A stretch of DNA of 64,000 bases from Schlesneria sp. DSM 10557 (GCF_041860085.1 NZ_CP124747.1:4898001-4962000), one strand, 5' to 3'; positions 16,304 through 26,326 are shown, numbered from the stretch's first letter. Numbers and translations are program-made. Notes: generated by a model from the letters alone, not told the origin.

Positions 16304-17758
16304 ATGAGCGAGATCCGGGAGAACATGATGGATTTGATGAAGTCGCTGGAATCACGTCTGACTCGACGATCACTCCTTGAGCGGTCGGGGATGGGGATTG
16401 GTGCGCTCGCGCTGGCGGGATTGTGTTCGGACGACGCGAGGCGATATGCCCGCGGAGCGTCGGCTGCGGCTGACAAAGGACACGTACAGCAGCCCCACTT
16501 TCCCGGTCGGGCAAAGCGCGTCATTCATTTCTTCTTGAATGGCGGCCCCTCGCACGTGGATACGTTCGATCCCAAGCCGGCACTCGAAAAATACGCTGGC
16601 CAGCCAGTGCCGATGAACCTGACTACAGAACGGAAAACCGGCGCTGCGCTGCCGTCTCCGTTCAAATTCCAGAAGTATGGTCAAAGCGGACTCGAATTCA
16701 GCGAGCTCTTCGCCAAAACCGCGGCCCATGCGGATGATATCGCTGTCATTCGCTCCATGTACGCTCAGGTTCCGAATCACGAACCATCGCTCATGCTGAT
16801 GAACTGCGGGGACTCCGTCCAGCCCCGTCCCAGTGTCGGCGCCTGGGTCATGTACGGGCTGGGGTCGGAAAACGAAAACCTGCCCGGCTTCATCGCAATG
16901 TGTCCGAACGGTCTGCCCGTCAAGGACACTGAGAACTGGCAATCAGGCTTTCTGCCCGGCGCCTACCAGGGAACCTATATCGATTCGCAGCGCAAAGAAA
17001 TCGATAAGTTGATTGAGAACATCAACAGCCCTCATGCGACCGCTGCGACGCAGCGTCAGCAGCTTGATCTGCTGCGAATGCTGAATACGGAACACCGTAG
17101 TTCCCGTGCGGACAGTCGTCTCGAGGCCCGGATCCATTCGTTCGAGCTGGCTTTCCGCATGCAGCATGCGGCTGCAGAAGCCTTCGATATTTCACCCGAG
17201 CCCAAGCATATCCAGGAACTTTACGGCGAAGGGGTGCATGCTCGTCAAACGCTGATCGCCCGCCGCCTGCTCGAACGAGGTGTTCGATACGTGCAGCTCT
17301 GGCATGGGGCGGGACAGCCCTGGGACAACCATGCTCAGATCGAAGCCAACCATCGTCAACTCGCGGGACAGATCGATCAGCCCATCGCGGCCCTGATCAC
17401 CGACTTGAAACAGCGCGGGATGCTGGATGACACGCTGATCATCTGCGGCGGTGAATTCGGGCGAACCCCGACGGTTGAACTGGGGGGCGATGGGAAATCC
17501 CAGCTGGGACGTGATCACAATCACTATGGATTCAGCGTGTGGATGGCAGGGGGCGGAATTCGAGGGGGAACTGCCTACGGTGCCACGGATGACTTCGGGT
17601 TTAAGGCCGAGAAGAATCCGACCAGTGTTCACGATCTCCATGCGACGATTCTTCATCTGCTGGGATTTGATCACGAGCGTCTGACCTACCGATACGCAGG
17701 AAGAGATTTCCGGCTGACTGACGTCCATGGCGAACTGATCCAGGCAATTCTGGCGTAA
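16304..17758 (+). CDS. DUF1501 protein (sulfatase/phosphatase-like fold), Tat-exported
   Basis: 484 residues. A twin-arginine leader (TRRSLLERSGMGIGALALAGL) precedes the DUF1501 domain: VIHFFLNGGPSHVDTFDPKP, a likely metal-binding segment, then RPSVGAWVMYGLGSEN, GVRYVQLWHGAGQPWDNH and ICGGEFGRTPTVE with a late HNHYGFSVWMAGGGIRGG. DUF1501 is distantly related to the alkaline phosphatase/sulfatase superfamily. An internal ATG at 16328, six bases after GGGAG, may be the true start since it gives a more typical Tat signal length. The gene is the partner of the PSD1 protein encoded just upstream. Confidence 0.92.
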   Translation: MSEIRENMMDLMKSLESRLTRRSLLERSGMGIGALALAGLCSDDARRYARGASAAADKGHVQQPHFPGRAKRVIHFFLNGGPSHVDTFDPKPALEKYAGQPVPMNLTTERKTGAALPSPFKFQKYGQSGLEFSELFAKTAAHADDIAVIRSMYAQVPNHEPSLMLMNCGDSVQPRPSVGAWVMYGLGSENENLPGFIAMCPNGLPVKDTENWQSGFLPGAYQGTYIDSQRKEIDKLIENINSPHATAATQRQQLDLLRMLNTEHRSSRADSRLEARIHSFELAFRMQHAAAEAFDISPEPKHIQELYGEGVHARQTLIARRLLERGVRYVQLWHGAGQPWDNHAQIEANHRQLAGQIDQPIAALITDLKQRGMLDDTLIICGGEFGRTPTVELGGDGKSQLGRDHNHYGFSVWMAGGGIRGGTAYGATDDFGFKAEKNPTSVHDLHATILHLLGFDHERLTYRYAGRDFRLTDVHGELIQAILA

Positions 17759-17787
17759 GCCTTTCATTCGATAGAAAGTTTCACTTG

Positions 17788-18816
17788 ATGTCTCGCGTTG
17801 TCGCCCGTCCAAAACAGCTTGATCTCGATTCTCCCGGTCGTCGTGACTACTGGGTCGCCCTTGAGCATGACAGCATCTGGGGGGATCACCTGATCCCGCT
17901 GACCGTCTGGGTTGGTCCCGAAGCCAAGCCGGACGAAGGGCTCGTCTCCTTCGGTTCGAATCATGGTAACGAGTACGAAGGGCCCGTGGTTCTTAAGCAC
18001 CTGAGTCGCGAAATCGATCTGAAGGACGTTCGCGGACGAATCATTTTCATCCCCGTTCTCAACCCCTCTGCGTTTCGTGCCGGGACACGTGAAAGTTCTC
18101 CGGATGACCGGGTGAACCTGAACCGCGCATTCGTGGATGGTGCCGGTGTCCAGCCCTCACTTTCCGGAATTACGCACCGCATTGCGGCCTTCGTCCGTGA
18201 ATATATCTGGCCGCGAGTCCATGTCGTCATCGACCTGCACTCAGGTGGTAATGTGGCACGCTTCTCGATCTGTGCCAGCTTCCATCCTGTGGACGATCCG
18301 GTACAGTCGAAGAAGATCGAAGAGACCGCTCGCTGGTTCGGTACTCCCAGCCTGATGATTTACCAGAACATCACTCCCGGGTTGCTCCCCAGTGAAGCCG
18401 AACGACTCGGCAAAATCACGGTCGGAACCGAGCTGGGTTGGGGATGTGCGGTCAATCCTGAAGGGGTCCGTTACGGTCGCCACGGAGTGCTGGCAGCGGC
18501 CATCCATCACGGTCAGCTCCATGGAACGATCGAGAAGATCGGCTATCACGCTGCGGGGACTCAGCGAAAGCTGGAAATGGTCGACCGTGCCTGCTTCTCG
18601 GTCGCTCCGTTTGATGGTCACTACGAACCGATCCTCGAATGTGGCACCCAGGTCAAGGAAGGTGACATCGTTGGCTACCTGCACGATTTCGACCATATCG
18701 ACATGGACCCCTGGCCGGTGAGGGCGGGTGTCGATGGTGTGGTGCTGGCTCAGGCCTGGGTTTCACCGATTCCGCGTGGACAACACATCGTCGTCGTGGG
18801 GCGGGTGATTGACTGA
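17788..18816 (+). CDS. Succinylglutamate desuccinylase/aspartoacylase family hydrolase
   Basis: 342 residues, M14-like zinc hydrolase. The zinc ligands are visible in SNHGNEYEGP (His and Glu) and IDLHSGG (His); VNLNRAFVDG is the substrate Arg/Asn segment and KITVGTELGWG follows. The C-terminal beta domain (ECGTQVKEGDIVGYLHDF, VRAGVDGVVLAQAWVSPI) is typical of the family. Members remove acyl groups from amino acids or related amides (N-acetylaspartate, N-succinylglutamate, ectoine intermediates). No signal peptide is seen, so it acts in the cytoplasm, presumably on what the following MFS carrier imports. It lies 29 bases after the DUF1501 stop. Confidence 0.88.
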   Translation: MSRVVARPKQLDLDSPGRRDYWVALEHDSIWGDHLIPLTVWVGPEAKPDEGLVSFGSNHGNEYEGPVVLKHLSREIDLKDVRGRIIFIPVLNPSAFRAGTRESSPDDRVNLNRAFVDGAGVQPSLSGITHRIAAFVREYIWPRVHVVIDLHSGGNVARFSICASFHPVDDPVQSKKIEETARWFGTPSLMIYQNITPGLLPSEAERLGKITVGTELGWGCAVNPEGVRYGRHGVLAAAIHHGQLHGTIEKIGYHAAGTQRKLEMVDRACFSVAPFDGHYEPILECGTQVKEGDIVGYLHDFDHIDMDPWPVRAGVDGVVLAQAWVSPIPRGQHIVVVGRVID

Positions 18817-18910
18817 TGGAAACGGGCTGAGAGCGCGACGGTCGTTTCTTTCAAACGGCTCTCAGGTAGATCAATCCTTTCCTTCTTTCCCATGACAGGT
18901 GAAGTTACGT

Positions 18911-20377
18911 ATGACAGGTGCAAGCACGACAGCCTCGACATCGCTCGAGTCGCAGCAGACCACTTCTGATGTGGCTCTGCGTCCGACGAACGTCCGTTTT
19001 GGAGTGCTTGGCCTGTTGTGCGGGCTGTCGATGATTACGTATATCGACCGCGTTTGTTTCGCTTCGGCAGCCTCGGGGATTACGAGAGATTTCGGTTTAA
19101 GCGGTCAGGAACAGTTAAAGTGGGCTTACACGGCCTTCGCCATTGCCTATGGACTGTTTGAACTTCCTGCAGGGTGGCTCGGAGATCGTCTGGGGCCGCG
19201 CAGTACCCTGCTCCGAATCGTGATCTGGTGGTCGCTGTTCACCGCGGCCACGGGCTTAGTTGGTCTCAAATTTGGCAGCCTCACGCTGGGGGGGCTCACA
19301 ACGCTCATCGTCATCCGCTTCCTGTTCGGTGCGGGTGAAGCGGGTGCGTATCCGAATATTACCCGAGCGATCCATAACTGGTTCCCCATGAAGAACTGGG
19401 AGACAGCTCAGGGCTATATCTGGATGTCGGGACGAATTGCCGGCGGAGTGACTCCGCTGGTCTGGGCGATTCTTGTCAGCGGTACGACATTTTCGACTCC
19501 CCTGCTGAACTGGCGCGGCGCGTTCCTCTTCTTCTGCGGACTCGGCCTGGTGTGGTGTGTGGTGTTTGCCTGGTGGTTTCGTGATCAACCGGCAAACCAT
19601 CCCGCTGTGAACGCGGCAGAACGTGAATTGATCGGATCAACGTGGACTCCGCACAGCCACTCAAATATTCCCGTCAAGGCCATGTTGAAGAATCGAAGCC
19701 TGTGGGCTTTGTGTCTCATGTACTCGCTGATCAACTACGGATGGTTTTTTAATGTCAGCTATTTCCCAAGTTATCTGAAGGATCGCTTTCAGTTATCCGA
19801 AGGAGACTTACTGGGGGCGGTCTATGCGGGTGCCCCTTTATGGGTCGGGGCGATTGGCTGTATCTCGGGTGGGATCATCATCAGTTTCATTGCCGAGCGG
19901 ATCGGTGACCGACGCCGGGCACGGCAGATCGTCGGATGTACAGCCATGCTGGTCTGCGCCCTGTCATGGTGGAGCGTCTACCAGGCGAAATCGATTCATC
20001 AGTTCTGCATTTCCATTTCCCTTGCGGCTTTATGTGTTGATCTGACGCTGGGGGCTGCCTGGGCGACTTGTCAGGACTTGGGACGACAACACGCCGCGGT
20101 GACCGGGGCGCTCATGAACACCGTGGGGACTGTGGGTTCGTCTCTGGCGGCCTGGTTAACGGGAGAAATCGTCCAGCGTTACGTCAAACAGGCTGCAGCT
20201 TCCGGGACCGAGGCCTTGACCGCTGCCGAAAAATACACTGCGTCGATGGCTGGCTATCAGGCCGTATTTTTCACGTACGCCTCCGTTTACGTGATTGCGG
20301 CACTCTGCTGGTGCTTTATCAACGCTTCGAAACCATTGGAGCCGGAGCAGGCTGCACCTCAGGTTGGAGGACACTGA
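18911..20377 (+). CDS. MFS transporter, anion:cation symporter (ACS) type
   Basis: 488 residues with twelve predicted membrane helices. MITYIDRVCFASAASGI in helix 1 and GWLGDRLGPRSTL in the 2-3 loop are typical of the ACS family, which imports sugar acids (glucarate, galactonate, hexuronates) and other organic anions with protons. FGAGEAGAYPNITRAIHNWFP is a second family hallmark. The ATG at 18911 is preceded by AGGTGAAG; an in-frame GTG 12 bases upstream is less likely. Together with the desuccinylase-like enzyme and the FCD regulator it points to uptake of an acidic organic compound. Confidence 0.92.
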   Translation: MTGASTTASTSLESQQTTSDVALRPTNVRFGVLGLLCGLSMITYIDRVCFASAASGITRDFGLSGQEQLKWAYTAFAIAYGLFELPAGWLGDRLGPRSTLLRIVIWWSLFTAATGLVGLKFGSLTLGGLTTLIVIRFLFGAGEAGAYPNITRAIHNWFPMKNWETAQGYIWMSGRIAGGVTPLVWAILVSGTTFSTPLLNWRGAFLFFCGLGLVWCVVFAWWFRDQPANHPAVNAAERELIGSTWTPHSHSNIPVKAMLKNRSLWALCLMYSLINYGWFFNVSYFPSYLKDRFQLSEGDLLGAVYAGAPLWVGAIGCISGGIIISFIAERIGDRRRARQIVGCTAMLVCALSWWSVYQAKSIHQFCISISLAALCVDLTLGAAWATCQDLGRQHAAVTGALMNTVGTVGSSLAAWLTGEIVQRYVKQAAASGTEALTAAEKYTASMAGYQAVFFTYASVYVIAALCWCFINASKPLEPEQAAPQVGGH

Positions 20378-20379
20378 AA

Positions 20380-23300
20380 ATGAAATTCCTTCCACAAATC
20401 CAGACGACGCCACAATGGCACCGACGCCTGTGTCGTCTGACCTCCCTCGGGGGGCTGATCGCCTTGCTGGGTTGCCAGATTGTCTGGGCCAGCGAGCCGA
20501 CCCCCGAACAGGCGGAATATTTTGAGAATCACGTCCGGCCCTTGCTGATTGAAAGCTGCCAGCAGTGCCACGGCAGCAAAAAGCAGGAAGGAAGTCTTCG
20601 CCTGGATAGTCGCGAGACGACTCTCAAGGGGGGGGACAGCGGGCCGGCCATCGTGCCGGGCAAGCCCGATGAGAGTCTGTTGCTGGCTGCGGTCCGCCGG
20701 TCCGGCGATGCGTCGGCGATGCCTCCCGACAGTACGTTGAAGGCAAATGAAGTCGCGGTGCTCACAAAGTGGATCGAGATGGGAGCTCCCTGGCCGGGTT
20801 CGGTCGATACGTCGACCTCCGTCGCTCAGGCGGGGCCGCTGTGGTCGTTGCAGCCAATTCAGGTGGTTGACCCTCCTGAGGCCCAGGAGAGTGCCTGGAA
20901 TCAGACTCGAATCGACCGTTACATACACGCTGGACATCTTGCACATCAGGTGAAGCCTGTCGGGCTGGCGGACAAACGCACCCTGCTGCGCCGCGTCACC
21001 TACGATCTCACGGGTCTCCCCCCGACTATTGAAGAAATCCGGGCGTTTCTCGCGGACTCCTCTCCAGACGCGTTTGCAACCGTCGTCGACCGACTGCTGG
21101 CCACGCCGGAATATGGTGAGCGATGGGGGCGTCATTGGCTGGACGTTGTCCGCTATGCCGATACGGCGGGTGACGGAGCTGACTATCCCGTTCCCGAAGC
21201 CTATCGCTTCCGCAACTACGTCATCCGATCCATTGCCAACGACAAGCCCTTCGACGAGTTTGTGCGCGAACAACTCGCGGGTGACATCATTGCCAAACAG
21301 GCGCTCGAAAGCGGGAATCAAACGCCCGAGCAGTACGCAGACCGTGTCATCGCCACCGGATTTCTGGCTGTCGGAAAGCGGTTCGGTTACAACGACAACA
21401 CGGAATTCGTGCATCTGGACATCGCGGACACGATCGACTCTGTCGGGCGATCGCTGCTGGGGCTCTCGCTGGGATGTGCCCGGTGTCACGATCACAAGTA
21501 TGATCCGGTTTCCGCCAATGACTACTACGCCCTGTACGGGATTTTTGCGAGCAGCCGTTTCGCGTTTCCCGGTGGTGAAGAACTGCAGCGTCCGCGACAT
21601 TTCTCTCCGGTGGTGATGCCATCCGAAGTTCAGCGGCGTGACGAGGAACGTGCGAAGCAACTGGCGGTGCTGGATGGGGAAATCCGCAGACTTGATTTCG
21701 ATCGTCTGACGCTCGATCCCGCAATGATTGGTGGCGGTCTTGATTACGGTGTGGAACAACAGGAACTGGGGCAGGCTCCGAAGGCTCCCTGGGTAACCGC
21801 AGGCCCCAATCTCGTGCTGGCTGAAGCTCAGAGCCCTTTTACGCATGTACATCCCGCCGGTTCGCGGGGAGTTCGCGTCAAGAACACCGTCCCGAATGAA
21901 GGTGTTCGACGTGAATTCCAGAATCACACGGTCGAGACTTCTCCACAGCTCTATTTCAACCTGGATTTCCGGAACGTCGATCGAGCCGAAGGGGAAGCGG
22001 CTTACCGGTTCTACCTGGGGCATGGTGCGATCGTCTCGCTGGCGTTTGAAGCGAGCATCAGTAACGAAGAGTTCCAGGTCCGTAACGGCGACGCATGGGA
22101 ACTGGTCTCATCGCTGGAAACTGGTGCCTGGTACAATCTGGCCATCACGTTCGATCTCAAGCATCGAACCTATTCCGGAACGCTGTTGAAGGCGGGTGAA
22201 ACCAGTCCGATTTCCTTCGAGAACAAGAGTCTCGCAAGTAACTGGGACGGCATCATCAACACGTTTGTGTCCGACGGAATCGGAAAAGCTCCGGGACGGA
22301 CGGCGGTGCGAGATCTGGACAATCTTGGAATTCAGAATCAGCCCTTTGCAATCTCACGTACGGTTCCTGCTTCGCCCGAGCAGGAGGCGAAGCTGAAGTC
22401 AGTGCTGGATTCGCTCGCAGAATTGAAAAAGCAGCGTGAACAGGTTGCGAACAACTCTCTGTACGAACTGGCCTACGCCGTTTCGGAAGCAACCCCGGTG
22501 AATGTTCGCGTTCAGAAGCGAGGTGAACCGGATCGACTGGGAGATGAAGTCCCGCGGCGGAATCTCGAAATTCTGGGAGGTCAGCCCATTCCCGAGGGGG
22601 CAGGAAGTGGTCGACTTCAACTGGCGCAATGGTTCACGGACGAATCAAACCCCCTGCTGGCTCGCGTGATTGTGAATCGCGTCTGGCAGTTCCACTTCGG
22701 GGCCGGGCTGGTTCGTTCCTCCAGCGATTTCGGAGTCCGAGGCGAACGGCCGTCCCACCCCGAACTTCTTGATGATTTAACCGCGACGTTCGTTCGCGAT
22801 GGCTGGTCGTTGAAGTCACTGCATAAGCTTCTCCTCCTGTCGCGGACGTACCAGCTCGCCAGTACCGATGATGCCGAGAATCTGAATCTCGACGCGGAAA
22901 ACCGGTGGCTGTGGCGATTCCCCAGACTCTCGTTAGACGCAGAGTCCATTCGGGATTCCATGCTCAAGTTGAGCGGACAATTGGATCCCAGGATGCCAGA
23001 GGGGCATCCCTTCCCGCCCACCAGTGCATGGAACTTCACGATCCATTACCCATTCAAGGCCAATTACGATTCGAATCATCGAAGCGTTTATTTAATGGTC
23101 CAGCGATCGCAGAAGCATCCCTACCTCTCCCTGTTTGATGGGGCCGACCCGAATGTGAGTACCGCCAGCCGGTTCACCACGACGACGCCGACGCAGGCGC
23201 TGTATCTGATGAATTCCCCTTTCGTGAACCGTCAGGCCAGCCAGTTCGGGTTGAAGCTGTTGGGGCAGGCTTCAAGTGACGCTGATCGGATCCGGTTTGC

Positions 23301-23484
23301 GATCGAAAGTACGTGGGGTGTTGAGGCGTCAGCGGACGATGTCACTGATTTCCTTGAGTTCCTGGCGCACTACCGCGAGCAGTCCGCCCGCCTCAACCTG
23401 CCGGAAGAAAAGCAGAACGAACTTGCCTGGGGCGCGTTTGCCCGAGTGCTCATGACCAGCAACCAGTTTCTGTTTGTGGACTGA
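20380..23484 (+). CDS. PSD1-type cytochrome, DUF1549 and DUF1553 protein (second copy)
   Basis: 1034 residues. A signal peptide (SLGGLIALLGCQIVWA) precedes the haem motif CQQCH (Cys60, Cys63, His64), DUF1549 (RRVTYDLTGLPPTIEEIRAF, CARCHDHKYDPVSANDYYAL) and DUF1553 (NPLLARVIVNRVWQFHFGAG, ending NQFLFVD). Between them, about 450-650, lies a concanavalin/laminin-G-like insertion (LYFNLDFRNVD, VSLAFEASISNEEFQV, GAWYNLAITFDL) that the first copy lacks. The start is fixed by GGAGG at 20366-20370, nine bases before the ATG and two bases after the MFS stop. The two PSD1 copies in this operon are diverged paralogues, each with its own DUF1501 partner. Confidence 0.93.
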   Translation: MKFLPQIQTTPQWHRRLCRLTSLGGLIALLGCQIVWASEPTPEQAEYFENHVRPLLIESCQQCHGSKKQEGSLRLDSRETTLKGGDSGPAIVPGKPDESLLLAAVRRSGDASAMPPDSTLKANEVAVLTKWIEMGAPWPGSVDTSTSVAQAGPLWSLQPIQVVDPPEAQESAWNQTRIDRYIHAGHLAHQVKPVGLADKRTLLRRVTYDLTGLPPTIEEIRAFLADSSPDAFATVVDRLLATPEYGERWGRHWLDVVRYADTAGDGADYPVPEAYRFRNYVIRSIANDKPFDEFVREQLAGDIIAKQALESGNQTPEQYADRVIATGFLAVGKRFGYNDNTEFVHLDIADTIDSVGRSLLGLSLGCARCHDHKYDPVSANDYYALYGIFASSRFAFPGGEELQRPRHFSPVVMPSEVQRRDEERAKQLAVLDGEIRRLDFDRLTLDPAMIGGGLDYGVEQQELGQAPKAPWVTAGPNLVLAEAQSPFTHVHPAGSRGVRVKNTVPNEGVRREFQNHTVETSPQLYFNLDFRNVDRAEGEAAYRFYLGHGAIVSLAFEASISNEEFQVRNGDAWELVSSLETGAWYNLAITFDLKHRTYSGTLLKAGETSPISFENKSLASNWDGIINTFVSDGIGKAPGRTAVRDLDNLGIQNQPFAISRTVPASPEQEAKLKSVLDSLAELKKQREQVANNSLYELAYAVSEATPVNVRVQKRGEPDRLGDEVPRRNLEILGGQPIPEGAGSGRLQLAQWFTDESNPLLARVIVNRVWQFHFGAGLVRSSSDFGVRGERPSHPELLDDLTATFVRDGWSLKSLHKLLLLSRTYQLASTDDAENLNLDAENRWLWRFPRLSLDAESIRDSMLKLSGQLDPRMPEGHPFPPTSAWNFTIHYPFKANYDSNHRSVYLMVQRSQKHPYLSLFDGADPNVSTASRFTTTTPTQALYLMNSPFVNRQASQFGLKLLGQASSDADRIRFAIESTWGVEASADDVTDFLEFLAHYREQSARLNLPEEKQNELAWGAFARVLMTSNQFLFVD

Positions 23485-23516
23485 TCATGAGACAACCTCA
23501 AGTGCTGGAGAATGCC

Positions 23517-24923
23517 ATGAATTTAACTCGCCGGGAACTTCTGCATCGGTCGGCCGGTGGCTTCGGAGCGATTGCGCTGGCAGCGTTGTGTAATGACGTC
23601 GATCGGGCTCAGGCGTCGGTGACCTCAAACGATCCGCTTGCGCCCAGGGAAACGCATTTTCCTGCCAAGGCCCAGAATGTCATCTTCATTTTTTCGACGG
23701 GGGGGGCTTCGCACGTCGATTCATTTGACTACAAGCCGAATCTCTTCCGCGATCACGGTAAGACGATCACCATCGACAACTGGCAGGGAAAGAAGGGCGA
23801 GTTTCATCGCGTCCTGAAAAAGCCCGATTGGGAATTTCGTCCTCGAGGGGAAAGTGGCGTTTATGTCAGCGACCTGTTCCCCCGCATCGGCAGCGTGATC
23901 GACGATATTTGTGTCCTGAATTCTGTGTCGGGGGACCACACCGGACACGACAAGGCCACAATGGGGATGCACACCGGGTCGTTCAACACCGCACGTCCCA
24001 GTATCGGCTCATGGGTCAGTTACGGTCTCGGGACAGAAAACCGAAACCTCCCATCCTTTATGGTTTTCGCTGCCTCGGCACCCTATGCCGGGGCACAAAC
24101 CTGGGGAAGTGACTTCCTTCCCGGTTGCCACCAGGGAACTCATGTCGTCCCGGGGGCCGAGCCGTTGCCGAATCTTGTCCGCGCGACGCCGGCAGAAGAG
24201 ATGCAGCGGTCGGAACTGGACATGTTGTCCCGAATCAACCGTCGCCATCTGGAGCAGCGACAGGCAGACCTTGCCCTGGATGCCCGCATCCGTTCATTCG
24301 AAACGGCTTTCGGCATGCAGCGCGAAGCGCCTGCTGCCTTCGATGTGGCGGAAGAGACGAACGGAACGCTGGATCTTTACGGTCTGAACCGCGGAGATAC
24401 GACCAGCTTTGGTTGGCAGTGCCTGGTTGCGCGCCGCCTGATCGAGCGTGGTGTGCGCTTTATCGAATTGATCGATACGGGCTCTGGTTCCGGCAGCAAC
24501 TGGGACTCGCATGGGGACATGGCTGCACACGGTCCGCTGGCGCGTGCGATCGATCAGCCGGTTGCAGGTCTCATCACAGACCTGAAGCGTCGCGGACTCC
24601 TGGAATCGACACTCGTCGTCTGGACAACCGAATTCGGCCGCACCCCCTACAATCTCACCGCCGAAGCCAAAGGCCGGGAGCACCACCATCAGGTCTTCTC
24701 GTCGTGGTTGGCTGGGGGTGGCGTTAAGGGAGGGATGACCTACGGGACATCGGACGAGCACGGCATTGCGGTTGCTGAAAATAAGGTCCACGTCCATGAC
24801 TTCCATGCCACAATCCTGCATCTGATCGGTCTTGACCACGAACGGCTGACATACCGCCACGCCGGACGCGATTATCGATTGACGGATGTTCATGGTCGTG
24901 TGGTGAGAGAGATCATTGCATAG
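23517..24923 (+). CDS. DUF1501 protein, Tat-exported (second copy)
   Basis: 468 residues from the ATG at 23517 (CTGGAG six bases upstream); an ATG at 23487 is also in frame. The leader TRRELLHRSAGGFGAIALAALC is a twin-arginine signal. The body shows the DUF1501 sequence pattern: VIFIFSTGGASHVDSFDYKP, HTGHDKATMGMHTGSFNTARPSIGSWVSYGLG is similar to the first copy, and VVWTTEFGRTPYN is followed by HHHQVFSSWLAGGGVKGG, with Asp/His clusters likely to bind metal. It ends the GntR-controlled operon; no clear terminator was found after it. Confidence 0.92.
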   Translation: MNLTRRELLHRSAGGFGAIALAALCNDVDRAQASVTSNDPLAPRETHFPAKAQNVIFIFSTGGASHVDSFDYKPNLFRDHGKTITIDNWQGKKGEFHRVLKKPDWEFRPRGESGVYVSDLFPRIGSVIDDICVLNSVSGDHTGHDKATMGMHTGSFNTARPSIGSWVSYGLGTENRNLPSFMVFAASAPYAGAQTWGSDFLPGCHQGTHVVPGAEPLPNLVRATPAEEMQRSELDMLSRINRRHLEQRQADLALDARIRSFETAFGMQREAPAAFDVAEETNGTLDLYGLNRGDTTSFGWQCLVARRLIERGVRFIELIDTGSGSGSNWDSHGDMAAHGPLARAIDQPVAGLITDLKRRGLLESTLVVWTTEFGRTPYNLTAEAKGREHHHQVFSSWLAGGGVKGGMTYGTSDEHGIAVAENKVHVHDFHATILHLIGLDHERLTYRHAGRDYRLTDVHGRVVREIIA

Positions 24924-25363
24924 GCATGATAACCATGATTTAAGAAGGTGCTTAATTGACGTTTGCTAATGTGCGTAGGATTTAGGTGTTTTGTCTTGTT
25001 GTTCAGGTGTTGAGAAGCAGCTAATGAGCAATAAACCAATAGCCGAAAGGTTCTGTGTTCACTATTCAGGCTTATTAGGAGATGCGTCTTGATATCTACG
25101 GCAGTAGCCCCTAGAATCGCATTTGACTTATCTGTTTCCTCGCCCTAATCGCTTCAACAGGGCTAATATGTTCTCTCGCACCGCTTCAAACGGCACTCTG
25201 CCCGAAATTTGATATTGTTTCTATCGCTTTCGAGCTTAGTTTCGAATTGATATGGTTCTATATGTTATTCTGTTGCAACGGTGTAGTGTTCTGCATTGAT
25301 TGCGTTCGTTCCCGTTCTTTTCTCGGTTCGTACCTGGTTCTGTTCTTTTAAGAGGTTACGCAC
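24924..25363 (+). other. Intergenic region, 440 bases, AT-richer than its flanks
   Basis: No open reading frame with coding character and no strong hairpin. It must hold the promoter of the DUF1559 gene at 25364; TTGATA at 25247 and similar hexamers are present, but no well-spaced pair stands out. The drop in GC relative to both neighbours is visible by eye. Confidence 0.5.
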
Positions 25364-26278
25364 ATGAAGCTACGTCGCAAAGGTTTTACACTGATCGAGC
25401 TATTGGTCGTTATTGCGATCATTGCCGTCTTGATCGCTCTCTTGCTGCCCGCAGTTCAGCAGGCACGCGAAGCAGCTCGCCGAACACAATGTAAGAACAA
25501 TTTGAAGCAACTGGGATTGGCACTGCATTCATACCACGACACGTTCAGCACGTTGCCTCCTGGCGCGATTCAGGTGTTTGAAACCACGGCACGCAATGAA
25601 GCCACCTGGGTCTCGATGATTCTGCCATACATCGATCAGGCCCCCCTCTATAATCGCGCTGATTTTAACTCTTGCTTTGGTTGCGTCGGTGGGGTCGGCA
25701 ATCCTCCGAATGAGATTGTGTCAGTCTCGCTGCCCGGTATGACTTGTCCCTCGGATCCCAACTCCGGCAAGTTAGCTTTCAATGCCTATCGCCGTGGAAA
25801 CTACGTTGCTAACAGCGGAATTGGTGCATTGCGTAGTGTCACGAATCCCGATGATCCATCACGCCTCTTCCCCGGTCCGTTCACGATGAACAGCAAGCGA
25901 AGCTTCCGTGACTTCATTGACGGAACCAGTAATACCGCGATGGTCTCGGAACTGCTGAATTCGACCGGCGACGATTTCCGCGGTGTGATGCACTATCCGG
26001 AAGGGTCTCTCTACCAGCACGATCGCAACCCTAACACCACGATCCCCGATGAGTCACGTGCCGCGTTCTGCGTAAACGGTCTGCGATACCCCTGTATCGG
26101 AACGTCGTCGAGCTACGCCGACCGTGCGTTGATTTACTCGGCTCGCAGCCAGCACATTGGTGGTGCTCACGTCACCATGGCCGACGGTGCCGTTCGATTC
26201 ATCAGTGAGAACCTCAGCCTGGTGATCTGGCAGGCGATCGGAACACACAAAGGCAACGAAACGATTGGCGAGTTCTAA
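25364..26278 (+). CDS. DUF1559 prepilin-like protein
   Basis: 304 residues. A class III (type IV pilin-like) leader KGFTLIELLVVIAIIAVLIALLLPAVQQAREAARR is cut before the Phe, giving an N-methylated hydrophobic helix; the DUF1559 domain follows (CKNNLKQLGLALHSYHDTF, MTCPSDP, SNTAMVSELL) and ends with the H-x9-DG box HIGGAHVTMADG. These pseudopilin-like proteins are strongly expanded in planctomycetes; their role is unknown, perhaps in cell-surface fibres or secretion. A small lipoprotein gene lies downstream, beyond a hairpin at 26301. Confidence 0.93.
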   Translation: MKLRRKGFTLIELLVVIAIIAVLIALLLPAVQQAREAARRTQCKNNLKQLGLALHSYHDTFSTLPPGAIQVFETTARNEATWVSMILPYIDQAPLYNRADFNSCFGCVGGVGNPPNEIVSVSLPGMTCPSDPNSGKLAFNAYRRGNYVANSGIGALRSVTNPDDPSRLFPGPFTMNSKRSFRDFIDGTSNTAMVSELLNSTGDDFRGVMHYPEGSLYQHDRNPNTTIPDESRAAFCVNGLRYPCIGTSSSYADRALIYSARSQHIGGAHVTMADGAVRFISENLSLVIWQAIGTHKGNETIGEF

Positions 26279-26300
26279 TCCAAGTGTTTCCGGGATTCAG

Positions 26301-26326
26301 CCGAGAGTCATCGTGTCGACTCTCGG
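26301..26326 (+). terminator. Intra-operon hairpin after the DUF1559 gene
   Basis: CCGAGAGTC (26301-26309) and GACTCTCGG (26318-26326), a perfect 9-bp stem with an 8-base loop, 22 bases after the DUF1559 stop and 38 before the lipoprotein start. Only a weak T-rich tail follows, so partial termination or mRNA processing is more likely than full termination. Confidence 0.45.

Noticed and set aside
20359-22023. 554-residue reverse open frame opposite the second PSD1 gene
   Set aside because: Antisense shadow without conserved motifs.
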